A stretch of DNA of 64,000 bases from Pelagimonas sp. (GTDB taxonomy: Bacteria > Pseudomonadota > Alphaproteobacteria > Rhodobacterales > Rhodobacteraceae): positions 62,001-126,000 of the forward strand of contig JAOARX010000035.1 in NCBI GenBank assembly GCA_025210345.1, given 5' to 3'. The notes under the pieces are model-generated. The model was not told the DNA's origin. It did not search any database and saw nothing but the letters and a program-made list of their open reading frames with translations. Shown piece after piece: positions 44,363 to 53,184 of the stretch; position 1 is the first letter of the stretch; the number at the start of each line of letters is the position of its first letter. A program made the translations under genes and the position numbers.

Positions 44363-45505
44363 TTAGCGCAGATAGGGCATGGGGTCGGTGCTCTCAAAGC
44401 CCTTGCGAACTTCGAAATGCAGGAACGCCGGGCTGCCCGACGCGACCCGCGCGATGGTCTGGCCCCGGCTGACGGCATCGCCCTTTTTCACGGTAATATC
44501 GTCGACATGGGTGTAGACCGTGATCAGATCCCCGGGATGGCGGATGAGCAGGAATTTCACCCCCTCTGCCGTGGTGGAAATCGACGCGACCTGACCCGAC
44601 GCCGAGGATTTCACCGGCGTGCCAGCTGAGGCCGAAATATCAATGCCTTCGTTCTTACCCTTTGAATATTCGCGGATAATAGAGCCGCTCACGGGCATGA
44701 TCATCTTGGATTTGCTGCTGGATTGGCTTTGGCCAATGTCGGCAACGGGTTTTGCCGGCTTGGCAGGCTTTGAGGTTTCAGCGGCCGCAGGCGGCGTTTC
44801 AGCCGGAAGGGGTTTCGAAGCCGAAGGGGGTGTTGGCGTCGGAGAGCCATTGCCGGGTTCAGTGACAGGCTGCGCGGCGGTGGTGGCGGTGTAAGTGGTT
44901 GGCGGGATCAGCAGATACTGACCTTCGCGGACGGAAAAATTCTTGTCCAACCCGTTCCATTCAGCCAATGCGCGCGGTGACACATCATAGCTGCGCGCGA
45001 TGGTAAAGGCGGTTTCGCCGCGCGCAACACGGTGGCGGATCGGCTCGACCGCGCCGCCTGCGCCCTCTTGCGCAGGGGTCGGCGCAGCATTGTCGATGGC
45101 GTTGCCCGCAAGGGTCGCCACGTCCACCTGCTGTGCCCGTGGCACCGCCTGGACGTTTTGCGCCGCGACACGGCTGGGAAGGGCGATGATCTGGCCACGG
45201 GTCAGCGGATCGTCTTCGCGCAGGCTGTTGAAACGCGCGACGTCGCGCGGGGACAGGCCAATCCGATTGGCGACATCTGTGACCGTGTCGCCTCGGCGGG
45301 CAATTGCCACCTGGTAGCTGGGATAGGAAATCACGCCGCGATTGTCGGGGATCGGTCGGTCAGCGGTTGCCTTCAGCGCCGCCTCCGAGGTGTCCACCGG
45401 CCCGCCGATCTTGCCGCGCAGATCGAAATCCAGATTGTTGGTCATACAGCCAGACAGCGCCGTGCTGACCACCATAAGACCCAAAAGCTTGTGCGGAAAT
45501 CCCAT
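44363..45505 (-). CDS. LysM/LytM (M23) lipoprotein, NlpD-like
   Basis: A 380-residue lipoprotein: signal MGFPHKLLGLMVVSTALSGC with lipidation at Cys20, two LysM peptidoglycan-binding repeats (YQVAIARRGDTVTDVANRIG and HRVARGETAFTIARSYDVSP), a Pro/Ala-rich linker, then a C-terminal LytM domain. In the LytM domain the first zinc histidine is replaced (NEGIDISA instead of HxGxD) while VYTHVDD and FLHFEVRKG remain. Like Escherichia coli NlpD it is probably an amidase activator rather than a peptidase. The order surE-pcm-nlpD is conserved across proteobacteria. ATG 45505 has GAGG ahead. Confidence 0.88.
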   Translation of the reverse strand: MGFPHKLLGLMVVSTALSGCMTNNLDFDLRGKIGGPVDTSEAALKATADRPIPDNRGVISYPSYQVAIARRGDTVTDVANRIGLSPRDVARFNSLREDDPLTRGQIIALPSRVAAQNVQAVPRAQQVDVATLAGNAIDNAAPTPAQEGAGGAVEPIRHRVARGETAFTIARSYDVSPRALAEWNGLDKNFSVREGQYLLIPPTTYTATTAAQPVTEPGNGSPTPTPPSASKPLPAETPPAAAETSKPAKPAKPVADIGQSQSSSKSKMIMPVSGSIIREYSKGKNEGIDISASAGTPVKSSASGQVASISTTAEGVKFLLIRHPGDLITVYTHVDDITVKKGDAVSRGQTIARVASGSPAFLHFEVRKGFESTDPMPYLR

Positions 45506-45591
45506 CTCGATCATCCTCAGATGCGTCTCTTATCTCATTGAGACGTCGCGATTTTTAAGAGCCACAGGCCTTGGTGCAGGCCGCGACTGCG

Positions 45592-46233
45592 TTATTCTTT
45601 GCCCAGCCCTTCGACCAAGGGAACAAAGCGAACCGGGCGCAATTCATCATAATCCAGACCGGTTTGCGTGCGGGTGACACGGATCAGATGCTGCACCGCG
45701 TCCGATTGGCCCACGGGCACAACCATAATACCGCCAATCTTGAGCTGCGCCAAGAGAGGGCCGGGGGGGTCCTCGGCGGCGGCGGTCAAAATAATGCGAT
45801 CAAAGGGGGCCTGATCGGGCAGGCCGTGTGACCCATCCGCGGTAAAGGCGGTGATGTTGCTCAGCTCCATCTGGTCAAAAACGGCGCGGGCTTCGCGCAC
45901 AAGACGGCGATGGCGGTCGACCGTATAGACACGCCGCGCGAGCTGGCTGAGGATGGCGGCCTGATAGCCAGAGCCGGTGCCGATCTCAAGAACCTTGTCG
46001 CGGGGACCGACATTCAGCGCCTGCGTCATCAAACCGACAACCGAGGGCTGGGAAATGGTTTGTCCGCAGGCGATGGGAAGCGGCATGTCCTCATAGGCGC
46101 GATCAGCAAAATACCCCTGTACAAAGGCGCCGCGGTCGATCCGCTCCATCGCGTTCAGCACTTTGCTGTCGGTCACGCCCTTGGAGCGCAGCGCAAACAG
46201 GAACTGCATCTTGGCTTCGGCATCGAAACTCAT
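45592..46233 (-). CDS. pcm: Protein-L-isoaspartate O-methyltransferase
   Basis: A 213-residue SAM-dependent repair methyltransferase for isoaspartyl residues. The SAM motif is [19 protein letters not shown], preceded by the PCMT signature [19 protein letters not shown] and followed by [14 protein letters not shown]. The frame continues upstream into surE, but the ATG at 46233 overlaps the surE stop (ATGA). It lies between surE and the NlpD-like gene. Confidence 0.95.
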   Translation of the reverse strand: MSFDAEAKMQFLFALRSKGVTDSKVLNAMERIDRGAFVQGYFADRAYEDMPLPIACGQTISQPSVVGLMTQALNVGPRDKVLEIGTGSGYQAAILSQLARRVYTVDRHRRLVREARAVFDQMELSNITAFTADGSHGLPDQAPFDRIILTAAAEDPPGPLLAQLKIGGIMVVPVGQSDAVQHLIRVTRTQTGLDYDELRPVRFVPLVEGLGKE

Positions 46234-47015
46234 CTGAGCGCGTCTTCCAGGCGGCTCAGGTGATCGCGATCCGTCAGATCGGCGCGCATGGGGGTGACGC
46301 TGATATAGCCGTCCAGATTGACATTGGCGTCGGTGCCCGGGGCGGTTTGCGCACGCTGGTCGCCGCCCTTGATCCACAGGAACCGCCGGCCTGACGGGGA
46401 TTTATGTGGCTCAACCGAAAACCCTGTCGCGTCGCGTTTGCCCTGGGGGGCGGCCTTGATGCCTTTTACATCGGCGGCGGGAACTGGCGGGAAATTCACG
46501 TTGTAAAACAGACGGTAGCCGGGCTGATCCGCCGGGTCAGACGCCAGGATACGGCGCACCACGTCAGCCCCATGGGCCGTGGCGGCCTCAAAGGGATCTT
46601 CGGCCTCATAATTCAGCGGGCCAAGGTATTGCGACAATGCGATGGCGGGCACCCCCTGAAGCGCCGCCTCCATCGCGCCCCCCAAAGTCCCGGAATACAG
46701 CGCGTTTTCAGCTGAATTATTGCCGCGGTTCACACCGGACAGCACCAGGTCGGGCGGGGTGTCTTTCATGACGTCGTGCAGCCCGACCAGCACGCAATCG
46801 GCGGGGCTGCCCTCGGTGGCAAAGCGGCGCTCCCCCATCTTGGACACCATCATCGGGTGGGTGTAGGAAATGCAATGGCCAACGCCGGATTGCTCAAAGG
46901 CCGGGGCGACGGTCCAGACCTCGCCATCGGGGCCCGCCAGTTGCCCGGCAATCACTTCAAGCGATTTCAATCCCGGCGCGTTGATGCCGTCGTCATTGGT
47001 GATGAGAATGCGCAT
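46230..47015 (-). CDS. surE: 5'/3'-nucleotidase SurE
   Basis: A 261-residue metal-dependent nucleotidase/exopolyphosphatase. It opens [20 protein letters not shown], with the metal-binding Asp pair, and continues with [15 protein letters not shown] and [20 protein letters not shown], all diagnostic. The length is normal. It is translationally coupled to pcm. In many relatives serS lies upstream; here a short-chain dehydrogenase gene does. Confidence 0.96.
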   Translation of the reverse strand: MRILITNDDGINAPGLKSLEVIAGQLAGPDGEVWTVAPAFEQSGVGHCISYTHPMMVSKMGERRFATEGSPADCVLVGLHDVMKDTPPDLVLSGVNRGNNSAENALYSGTLGGAMEAALQGVPAIALSQYLGPLNYEAEDPFEAATAHGADVVRRILASDPADQPGYRLFYNVNFPPVPAADVKGIKAAPQGKRDATGFSVEPHKSPSGRRFLWIKGGDQRAQTAPGTDANVNLDGYISVTPMRADLTDRDHLSRLEDALR

Positions 47016-47109
47016 GATACCGCCCGCCTGTCGTTTTCACCTGAATAGGCGAAGGTCGCCCACGGGGCAAGCGTGGGGGCAGGGGCTGCGGCAATCTCTT
47101 GCGGCGGTT

Positions 47110-47139
47110 ACGCCAGGTTCAGCTACGCCAAGTTCAGCT
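47110..47139. repeat. 15-base tandem duplication at the SDR stop codon
   Basis: ACGCCAGGTTCAGCT (47110-47124) is followed directly by ACGCCAAGTTCAGCT (47125-47139), one base different. In the SDR frame, each copy encodes ELNLA or LNLA followed by a stop. Confidence 0.7.
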
Positions 47140-47767
47140 CTGCCAGCAAACGCGATGCTTCGCTGTGCGTGGGCGGCAGGGCGTTGCGGTCTTCGCCGGG
47201 ATAGAACCGGGCGCGGCTGTGGGTCGGCATGGGGTTGGGCGTGACGATATGCACCTTGGGCCCAAGGTTCGCACATTCCGCCTGCCAGCTGCGCGCCAGG
47301 GCTATCTGGGCGGATTTGGTCGTGCCGTAGTACCCATAGTTGGCCAGCCCCCCCTTGGGGTCATCAAAGAACACCGCATGACCGCTTTCGCCCAACAGGG
47401 GCGCAACAAAGGGAATCATATGCCCCATGGCCGTCACGTTGATCGCCACGGATTTTTCCCAGCCTTTCTGGTCAAGATGCGTCACCGGGGTCAGCCCCGC
47501 GGTGTGAAACGCCGTATGCGCCCAAAGCCCGATCCCGCCCCAACGGTCATGGATCGACCGACACAAATGCGCCATGGCATCGCGGTTGGCGATGTCCATT
47601 GGGGCCAGGGTGGCTTCTCCGCCTTTGGCCTTGATCCGATCATCAAGATCTTCAAGCCCGCCAACGGTCCGGCCGACCGCGACGATGTGGTATTTGGGGG
47701 CGAGGGCCTCGGCCAGGGCAAAGCCCAGCCCGCGTGAGGCGCCGGTGATCAGTGCAATCTGTGTCAT
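47123..47767 (-). CDS. Short-chain dehydrogenase/reductase family protein with altered catalytic residues
   Basis: A 214-residue Rossmann protein starting MTQIALITGASRGLGFALAE, the classical SDR cofactor site. The Tyr/Lys pair is present in YGYYGTTKSAQIALARSWQ. The usual NNAG is replaced by HTAFHTAG and the catalytic Ser region reads HAVFFDDPKGGLANYG, with no Ser at the expected place. This may be an atypical or non-catalytic member. A 15-base tandem duplication overlaps the stop codon. It lies upstream of surE, 107 bases away. Confidence 0.8.
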   Translation of the reverse strand: MTQIALITGASRGLGFALAEALAPKYHIVAVGRTVGGLEDLDDRIKAKGGEATLAPMDIANRDAMAHLCRSIHDRWGGIGLWAHTAFHTAGLTPVTHLDQKGWEKSVAINVTAMGHMIPFVAPLLGESGHAVFFDDPKGGLANYGYYGTTKSAQIALARSWQAECANLGPKVHIVTPNPMPTHSRARFYPGEDRNALPPTHSEASRLLAELNLA

Positions 47768-47851
47768 GACCCGGGTTTGAAACGGATGGGCGCAAAGGTC
47801 AAGCGTGCGCCGCGCCCATCCGAGGGGAAATCGCGCTGTCGGGCGGTGGGA

Positions 47852-48313
47852 TTAGCCCAGAATACCCGGCCAATTCGCCAAGCCCTTGGCAATATTGCCC
47901 GGCACGTCCTGCAACCACAATTCGCGGGCCCGCAGATTGGCATTCAGATACAGTCGGCCTTCATAGAGCGTCCAGGCTTCGGGCTTGGTGGGGGCCAGAT
48001 ACCCCAGCGAGGCGGCATAGGCGCAATACCCGCCAAAGACCGGGGCGTAGGCCTCGGGATTGGCTTTGAACATGGCAGCATTCTGGGCGCTGGCGAACTG
48101 CCAGGTGGCCCCTTTCCACGACACGGCGTGCTCTGCGCGGCCTGCGACCGGACCGTTTCCGGCGAAATAGGCCACGGCGTCAGACCCGTCGATGGCGATG
48201 CCACCTTCGGTATAGATTTCCGGCTCGCGGGCGAAAGCGGCGGTGCCCAGCGTGGACAGGACGGGGGCGGCAAGACCAAGGCCAAGCAGGCGACGACGGG
48301 TAAGAGTGGGCAT
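47852..48313 (-). CDS. YHS-domain protein with twin-arginine signal
   Basis: A 153-residue exported protein. The N-terminus MPTLTRRRLLGLGLAAPVLS is a twin-arginine-type signal with cleavage near AAFA. The mature part contains a YHS-type metal-binding module (DAVAYFAGNGPVAGRAEHAV, then FASAQNAAMFKANPEAYAPV and GGYCAYAASLGY). Such YHS proteins are often copper- or haem-related; the target is unknown. The frame extends 32 codons further, but ATG 48313 has AGGAG and starts the signal. It is monocistronic. Confidence 0.85.
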   Translation of the reverse strand: MPTLTRRRLLGLGLAAPVLSTLGTAAFAREPEIYTEGGIAIDGSDAVAYFAGNGPVAGRAEHAVSWKGATWQFASAQNAAMFKANPEAYAPVFGGYCAYAASLGYLAPTKPEAWTLYEGRLYLNANLRARELWLQDVPGNIAKGLANWPGILG

Positions 48314-48442
48314 TTCGGGCGCTCCTATGTGCTGCGGTGTGCCCTTAAACTGGCATGGATCAGAGGACAGGAAAGCCCCTGTCGCCGGGATGTGATCGGC
48401 CCCGCCCACAGCGTGAGAATTGTTACAGCGCCAGATTTGCGT

Positions 48443-49000
48443 TCAGTCCTGGGTCAGATGCGGGCGAATGTCGTTGCCAGCAGCGGCATAGATGTCCAAC
48501 AGATCGTCAAAGCTGATGCCGTCCTCTTGGGCGTCGGCCAGCGATCCGAATTCAACCGCCAATGCAGGTCGCTGTGTCGGATCCTTCAGGTCAAGGGTGA
48601 CGGTGTCCCCCAGGCTGTCCTCGAAACCAGGCAGCGCATTGGCCAAAATCCCGTCCTGGGGGGCAAAGACCACATCCTGGCTTTCGCAAGTGGCAAGATA
48701 GGCGTGAAAGGTTTCGTGAGAGACCTCGGCCCACGGTCCAAAGGCAAACCCGTCATCCGCCCCCCGCACCGGCAAGACCATAGTCGCGCGCAAAAAGTAG
48801 CGCCCCGAGATGCGGCAGAGATCTGCGGTCAGGCGGTCCTGTCCCACCTCAAGCATATCTTGCCCATCACGCGGCGCATGTGGCCAATCGTCGGGATGTT
48901 CAAAGCCAAGATCGTAGATGCCGGAAAACCGGGCGCCGCAGCAGGGGCAGCTGCGATCAGGATCGTTGAACCGGCGCCATCGCGCGTCTAGGGCAAGCAA
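48443..49000 (-). CDS. DUF2199 domain-containing protein
   Basis: A protein of about 185 residues matching DUF2199: ALDARWRRFNDPDRSCPCCG, with a CxxC pair, then GIYDLGFEHPDDWPH. The later FGPWAEVSHETFHAYL and FDDLLDIYAAAGNDI segments are also family-like. The frame is open to 49111; the conserved part begins at the TTG at 49000, which I take as a tentative start, though no strong ribosome site is present. Its function is unknown; the CPCCG pair suggests zinc binding. Confidence 0.78.
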   Translation of the reverse strand: MLALDARWRRFNDPDRSCPCCGARFSGIYDLGFEHPDDWPHAPRDGQDMLEVGQDRLTADLCRISGRYFLRATMVLPVRGADDGFAFGPWAEVSHETFHAYLATCESQDVVFAPQDGILANALPGFEDSLGDTVTLDLKDPTQRPALAVEFGSLADAQEDGISFDDLLDIYAAAGNDIRPHLTQD

Positions 49001-49228
49001 GGCCCTGAGAAACCTGTATGTGATTTGGTGTGTCTGCTTTGTGCGGCAGGGGGCCGGGAATGGCAATCCGGCTAAGGCCCATGCGATTTTCAGACGTGAC
49101 CCCGACGTCAATGTCCGTTTGTGCGAGAGACGCGCCCACGGTGGGAAAATGCGCTTGACGCCAGTTGGCGTCTAATGCAATTTGCGGTTGTTTCCCGTTT
49201 GGGGGGTACATGTGTAGTGATAGGTAAC

Positions 49229-49291
49229 GGGGCTGACCTTGGCAAAACGCGTCTGGTGCGTTTCCCCCCGGGGTGTTTTGCGGTCAGTCCC
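49229..49291. ncRNA. Candidate structured RNA (63-nt hairpin)
   Basis: GGGGCTGACC pairs with GGTCAGTCCC (one G-U pair), and inside it CAAAAC (49243-49248) pairs with GTTTTG (49275-49280), leaving a GC-rich apical region. No T-run marks an end on either strand, so the strand and boundaries are unknown. I could not match it to a known RNA family from memory. Confidence 0.35.
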
Positions 49292-49383
49292 AAGCATATC
49301 CCCTCTGTCCATGGACAGGCCTCTTGCACGGGGGGGCGCGCATTTCGCCTTTGTTTCCAGGGATCATCTGCGACAGTGCGCTG

Positions 49384-49431
49384 AAAACAAAACCCGCCCC
49401 AAGATGAACATCCAGGAACGGGTTTTGTTTT
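49384..49431 (-). terminator. Terminator of purF
   Basis: AAAACAAAACCCG and CGGGTTTTGTTTT form a perfect 13-base stem with a 22-base loop, 22 bases past the purF stop. The T-rich arm makes it terminator-like on the purF strand. Confidence 0.7.
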
Positions 49432-49452
49432 GCGTTGTCTGTGACAATCTGG

Positions 49453-50922
49453 CTATTGCGCCGCTTTCATCTGAAAGCCTTTCGCCAGCATATCAGCCGG
49501 TTCAACCGGGTACTCGCCCGAGAAACAGGCGTCGCAATATTGCGGACAGCTTTGGTCGCGACCGCTGGTTTCCCCAACCGCGCGATACAGCCCGTCAAGC
49601 GAGATGAACTTGAGGCTGTTCACACCCAGATGATGTGTCATTTCCTCTTCTGACATGGTGGCCGCCAAGAGTTTTTCGCGCTGAGGCGTGTCCACGCCAT
49701 AGAAACAGGGCCAAGCGGTTGGCGGGCTGGCGATGCGAAAATGCACTTCGGCGGCGCCAGCGTCGATGATCATTTCCTTGATCTTGCGCGATGTGGTGCC
49801 CCGCACAACGGAATCGTCCACCAAAATCACGCGCTTGCCCTTGATCAGCGCCCGGTTGACGTTGAGCTTGAGACGCACACCCATGTTGCGGATCTGTTCG
49901 GTCGGTTCGATAAAGGTGCGGCCCATATATTGGTTGCGGGTGATGCCCAGCCCAAAGGGGATGCCGCTTTCCGCCGCATAGCCGATGGCCGCCGGGGTGC
50001 CGCTGTCGGGGACGGGGCAGATCAGATCGGCTTCGATCGGGTTCTCACGCGCCAGTTCAACACCGATCTGGCGGCGGGTTTCGTAAACCGACTGCCCGCC
50101 GATAATGCTGTCCGGGCGCGAGAAATAGACATGTTCAAAAATGCAGAACTTGGAAGGCTGCGGGCGGAAGGGGTGGTGGCTTTCGACCCCGCCGTTTTCG
50201 GTGATCACGACCATTTCACCCGGCTCAATCTCGCGCACGAATTCGGCACCGATGATGTCCAGAGCACAGGTTTCCGACGACAAAGCCCAGCCATCGCCGA
50301 TTTTCCCCAGCACAAGCGGGCGGACCCCCAGCGGGTCACGGACACCGATCAGTTTGGTGCGGGTCATGGCCACAACCGAAAACGCGCCTTCGACACGGCG
50401 CAGCGCGTCTTCCATGCGTTCGGGAATGTTGCGCTGAAGCGAGCGGGCCATCAGATGAATGATGCATTCGCTGTCTGACGAGGATTGAAAGATCGAACCG
50501 CGTTCGATCAGTTCTTTGCGCAGGGCTTCGGCATTGGTGATATTGCCGTTGTGGGCAATGGCCGCGCCGCCCATGGAAAATTCCCCGAAAAAGGGCTGAA
50601 CATCGCGGATCGCGGCGCCTTTGGAACCGGCGGTGGAATACCGGACATGTCCGATGGCCAGCGGTCCGGGCAGCGTTTCCATCAGGCGTTGCGAGGTGAA
50701 ATTGTCACGCACATAGCCAAAGCGGCGGGCCGAGTTGAACCCTTGTTCTGGATCGTGGCTGACAATGCCACCGGCCTCTTGTCCACGGTGTTGCAGGGCA
50801 TGCAGACCCAGGGCGACAAAATTGGCTGCGTCGGTGACACCGACAACGCCAAACACGCCGCACTCCTCTTTTAGTTTGTCGTCGTCAAAAGGGTGGGCGG
50901 GGGGCATCAGATTGGCGGTCAA
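49453..50922 (-). CDS. purF: Amidophosphoribosyltransferase
   Basis: A 489-residue enzyme for the first step of purine synthesis, moving glutamine ammonia to PRPP. The propeptide (20 residues, ending LKEE) precedes the catalytic Cys21 in ECGVFGVVG. The PRPP site is VILVDDSVVRGTTSRKIKEM. The iron-sulfur cysteines of the Bacillus type appear conserved (FCIFEHVYFSRPDS, WPCFYGVDTP, YCDACFSGEYPVE). The start is TTG 50922 with GGGAA six bases ahead. The upstream terminator of cvpA means purF has its own promoter. Confidence 0.96.
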   Translation of the reverse strand: MTANLMPPAHPFDDDKLKEECGVFGVVGVTDAANFVALGLHALQHRGQEAGGIVSHDPEQGFNSARRFGYVRDNFTSQRLMETLPGPLAIGHVRYSTAGSKGAAIRDVQPFFGEFSMGGAAIAHNGNITNAEALRKELIERGSIFQSSSDSECIIHLMARSLQRNIPERMEDALRRVEGAFSVVAMTRTKLIGVRDPLGVRPLVLGKIGDGWALSSETCALDIIGAEFVREIEPGEMVVITENGGVESHHPFRPQPSKFCIFEHVYFSRPDSIIGGQSVYETRRQIGVELARENPIEADLICPVPDSGTPAAIGYAAESGIPFGLGITRNQYMGRTFIEPTEQIRNMGVRLKLNVNRALIKGKRVILVDDSVVRGTTSRKIKEMIIDAGAAEVHFRIASPPTAWPCFYGVDTPQREKLLAATMSEEEMTHHLGVNSLKFISLDGLYRAVGETSGRDQSCPQYCDACFSGEYPVEPADMLAKGFQMKAAQ

Positions 50923-51090
50923 GGCGAGTTCCCGATTCCATGGCGCTATTGGCGCCTCTCATACGGGACCGGGCGGCGCTTGTCACGAAAGGATCACATT
51001 TCCCCAAGGAGACTTTGACGCAGGCTGGGGCTTTTATTTCCGACTGTTTTTATTGGCAAATGTTAAGCCCGATGCCCGCCCAAACCAAAA

Positions 51091-51113
51091 AGACCCGGGC
51101 CGGGCCCGGGTCT
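51091..51113 (-). terminator. Rho-independent terminator of the radA-cvpA operon
   Basis: AGACCCGGGC and GCCCGGGTCT pair perfectly around a three-base loop, followed on the minus strand by TTTTTGG, 28 bases past the cvpA stop. Confidence 0.9.
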
Positions 51114-51141
51114 CATCAGATGTGTTGCGGGGTATCGCTGC

Positions 51142-51705
51142 TTACTGCGCGGGGGCGTCGCAGGCGCTGACAAGCTGCTCATATTGGGTGGTGATCCAAC
51201 CCAGCGCCTGTTCGGGATCTTGTTGTTCGATTTTGTCGGTGAACCGACTGAACACCGCCGCTGATCGCGAATCGTCAATCATTGCAATGTCTTGTGCGGT
51301 GATCACGGTTTCATAAACAAAGAAGGCCACCGCCACCAACAAAATGCCGCGCGCCACGCCAAAGAAAAAGCCAAGCGCCTGATCCAATCCGCCCAGAACC
51401 GAGCGATGGATCAGCGCAGAGAACAGCGGGGTGAACAGCGAAACGATCAGCAGGCCGAGGGCAAACACGGCGGCAAAGGCCGCGATGATCGACAGCTCAC
51501 AGCTTTCGGACAGGAAATCGCCCACGACCGGGATCTCTTTGACCAGGGGCTGCACCTGATCCGCAAACATAAAGGCCAGGATCGCCGCGACGATCCAGCC
51601 GACGATGGCCATGATCTCGCGCACGACGCCGCGCGAATAGGCCAGCAGTGCCGAGACCACGATGATCCCCGCGACCACGCCGTCGATGATGGTGAAACCT
51701 TCCAT
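51142..51705 (-). CDS. cvpA: CvpA family membrane protein
   Basis: A 187-residue inner-membrane protein with four hydrophobic helices, beginning MEGFTIIDGVVAGIIVVSAL and continuing YSRGVVREIMAIVGWIVAAI, the family signature. CvpA is needed for colicin V production in Escherichia coli and affects the envelope; its molecular role is unclear. It often lies beside purF, as here. The frame begins at a GTG at 51738, but ATG 51705 is the family start and has AGGGAC ahead. It follows radA with a 36-base gap. Confidence 0.9.
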   Translation of the reverse strand: MEGFTIIDGVVAGIIVVSALLAYSRGVVREIMAIVGWIVAAILAFMFADQVQPLVKEIPVVGDFLSESCELSIIAAFAAVFALGLLIVSLFTPLFSALIHRSVLGGLDQALGFFFGVARGILLVAVAFFVYETVITAQDIAMIDDSRSAAVFSRFTDKIEQQDPEQALGWITTQYEQLVSACDAPAQ

Positions 51706-51741
51706 AAGTGCCTGTCCCTTTTGCCCGTCCGTCGTCACTCT

Positions 51742-53109
51742 TTACCCGGCGCCGAAGAATTCGCCAACAAAAGACGTCAGATCATCCATTTGCTTTAATG
51801 CGGTTCCCCCCGCATTGGCGATTTTGCCGCCGGTCGGAAGGATCGCCGTGGTGAAACCAAGTTTTCGGGCTTCTTTCAACCGGTTTTCTGCCTGGCTGAC
51901 GGGTCTGAGGGCCCCGGAAAGGCTGATTTCGCCAAAAACCACCGTTTCGGCGGGCAGGCTGGTGTCTTCTCGGGCTGAAAGCAGGGCGGCGGCCACGGCC
52001 AGATCGGCGGCGGGTTCGTTCACGCGCATGCCACCGGCGACATTCAGGTACACATCGAGGCCGGCAAAGGGGATGCCGCAGCGCGATTCGAGCACCGCGA
52101 GAATCATCGCCAGGCGGCTGCCATCCCAGCCCACGACAGAGCGACGCGGTTGGCTGTGTGGGGACGGTGAGATCAGCGCCTGGAACTCGGTCAACACCGG
52201 GCGTGTGCCCTCGATGCCCGCAAAGACAACAGAGCCCGGGGCGGGTTGCCCACGCTCGGCCAGGAACAGGGCCGATGGGTTTGGAACCTCCGAGAGCCCG
52301 CCACCGGTCATTTCAAACACACCGATTTCGTCTGCGGGTCCAAAGCGGTTCTTGACGCTGCGTAGAATGCGGAACTGGTGGCCGCGCTCCCCTTCGAAAT
52401 AGAGAACCGTGTCGACCATGTGTTCGACGACGCGGGGACCGGCCAGCGCCCCCTCTTTGGTCACATGCCCCACCAGGATCACGGCGCTGCCACGGCTCTT
52501 GGCAAAGGTGGTCAGCTCATGGGCGGCGGCGCGCACCTGTGATACAGACCCGGGCGCACTGTCGACATTATCGGCCCACATGGTCTGGATCGAATCGATG
52601 ATGGCCAGATCCGGTTGGATGTCGTCCAAAGTGGTCAAAATGTTGCGCAGGTTGGTTTCCGTCGCCAGTTTGACCGGCGCATCCTCAAGCCCAAGGCGTT
52701 GCGCGCGCAGGCGCACCTGGGCGCTGGCCTCTTCGCCCGAGATATAGACAACCTTGAGCCCGGATTTGGCAAAAGCGGCGGCGGCCTGCAGCAACAAGGT
52801 GGATTTGCCGATCCCCGGATCGCCCCCCACCAGCACCGCACTGGCCGGGACAAGCCCCCCGCCCAGCACGCGGTCCAATTCGTCAAGCCCCGCTGCGGTG
52901 CGCGGCGGCGGGGCCTCTTTTGTGCTGAGATCCGTAAGCGCGATGGCGCGGCCCCGTGCGTTGCCCAGGGACTTTTTCGCGGGGCCCTGGCTCAGCGGCT
53001 TTTCTTCGACGATGGTGTTCCATTCGCCGCAGCCGTCACAGCGCCCGGACCATTTCGTCGATGTCGCCCCGCAGGATTGGCAAACATAGCTGAGTGCGGT
53101 TTTGGCCAT
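51742..53109 (-). CDS. radA: DNA repair protein RadA
   Basis: A 455-residue RecA-like DNA branch-migration ATPase. It has an N-terminal zinc finger (CQSCGATSTKWSGRCDGCGEW, four cysteines), the Walker A GGDPGIGKSTLLLQ, a KNRFG motif (SVKNRFGPADEIG) and a Lon-protease-like C-terminal domain (GLDVYLNVAGGMRVNEPAAD). Its length matches the family. It starts at ATG 53109 and heads the radA-cvpA operon. Confidence 0.96.
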   Translation of the reverse strand: MAKTALSYVCQSCGATSTKWSGRCDGCGEWNTIVEEKPLSQGPAKKSLGNARGRAIALTDLSTKEAPPPRTAAGLDELDRVLGGGLVPASAVLVGGDPGIGKSTLLLQAAAAFAKSGLKVVYISGEEASAQVRLRAQRLGLEDAPVKLATETNLRNILTTLDDIQPDLAIIDSIQTMWADNVDSAPGSVSQVRAAAHELTTFAKSRGSAVILVGHVTKEGALAGPRVVEHMVDTVLYFEGERGHQFRILRSVKNRFGPADEIGVFEMTGGGLSEVPNPSALFLAERGQPAPGSVVFAGIEGTRPVLTEFQALISPSPHSQPRRSVVGWDGSRLAMILAVLESRCGIPFAGLDVYLNVAGGMRVNEPAADLAVAAALLSAREDTSLPAETVVFGEISLSGALRPVSQAENRLKEARKLGFTTAILPTGGKIANAGGTALKQMDDLTSFVGEFFGAG

Positions 53110-53184
53110 GGGCGCCCCTTTGTTCCCGTGTTGTTCTTACGGGTTATGGCGCAATCCCAGCCGGGGGCCAAGGGACAAGTTCCG

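Larger units (their letters stand above)
49001..49452. other. Gene-free region between DUF2199 gene and purF
   Basis: About 450 bases without a credible gene. It contains a small hairpin (49157-49172, GACGCC-AGTT-GGCGTC), a 63-nt hairpin (49229-49291), a 14-base palindrome (49305-49318) and the purF terminator. The small open frames lack codon bias or family resemblance. Confidence 0.6.

Noticed and set aside
47059-47077. CCCACG/CGTGGG hairpin downstream of the SDR gene as a terminator
   Set aside because: No T-run follows on either strand; it may be incidental in GC-rich sequence.
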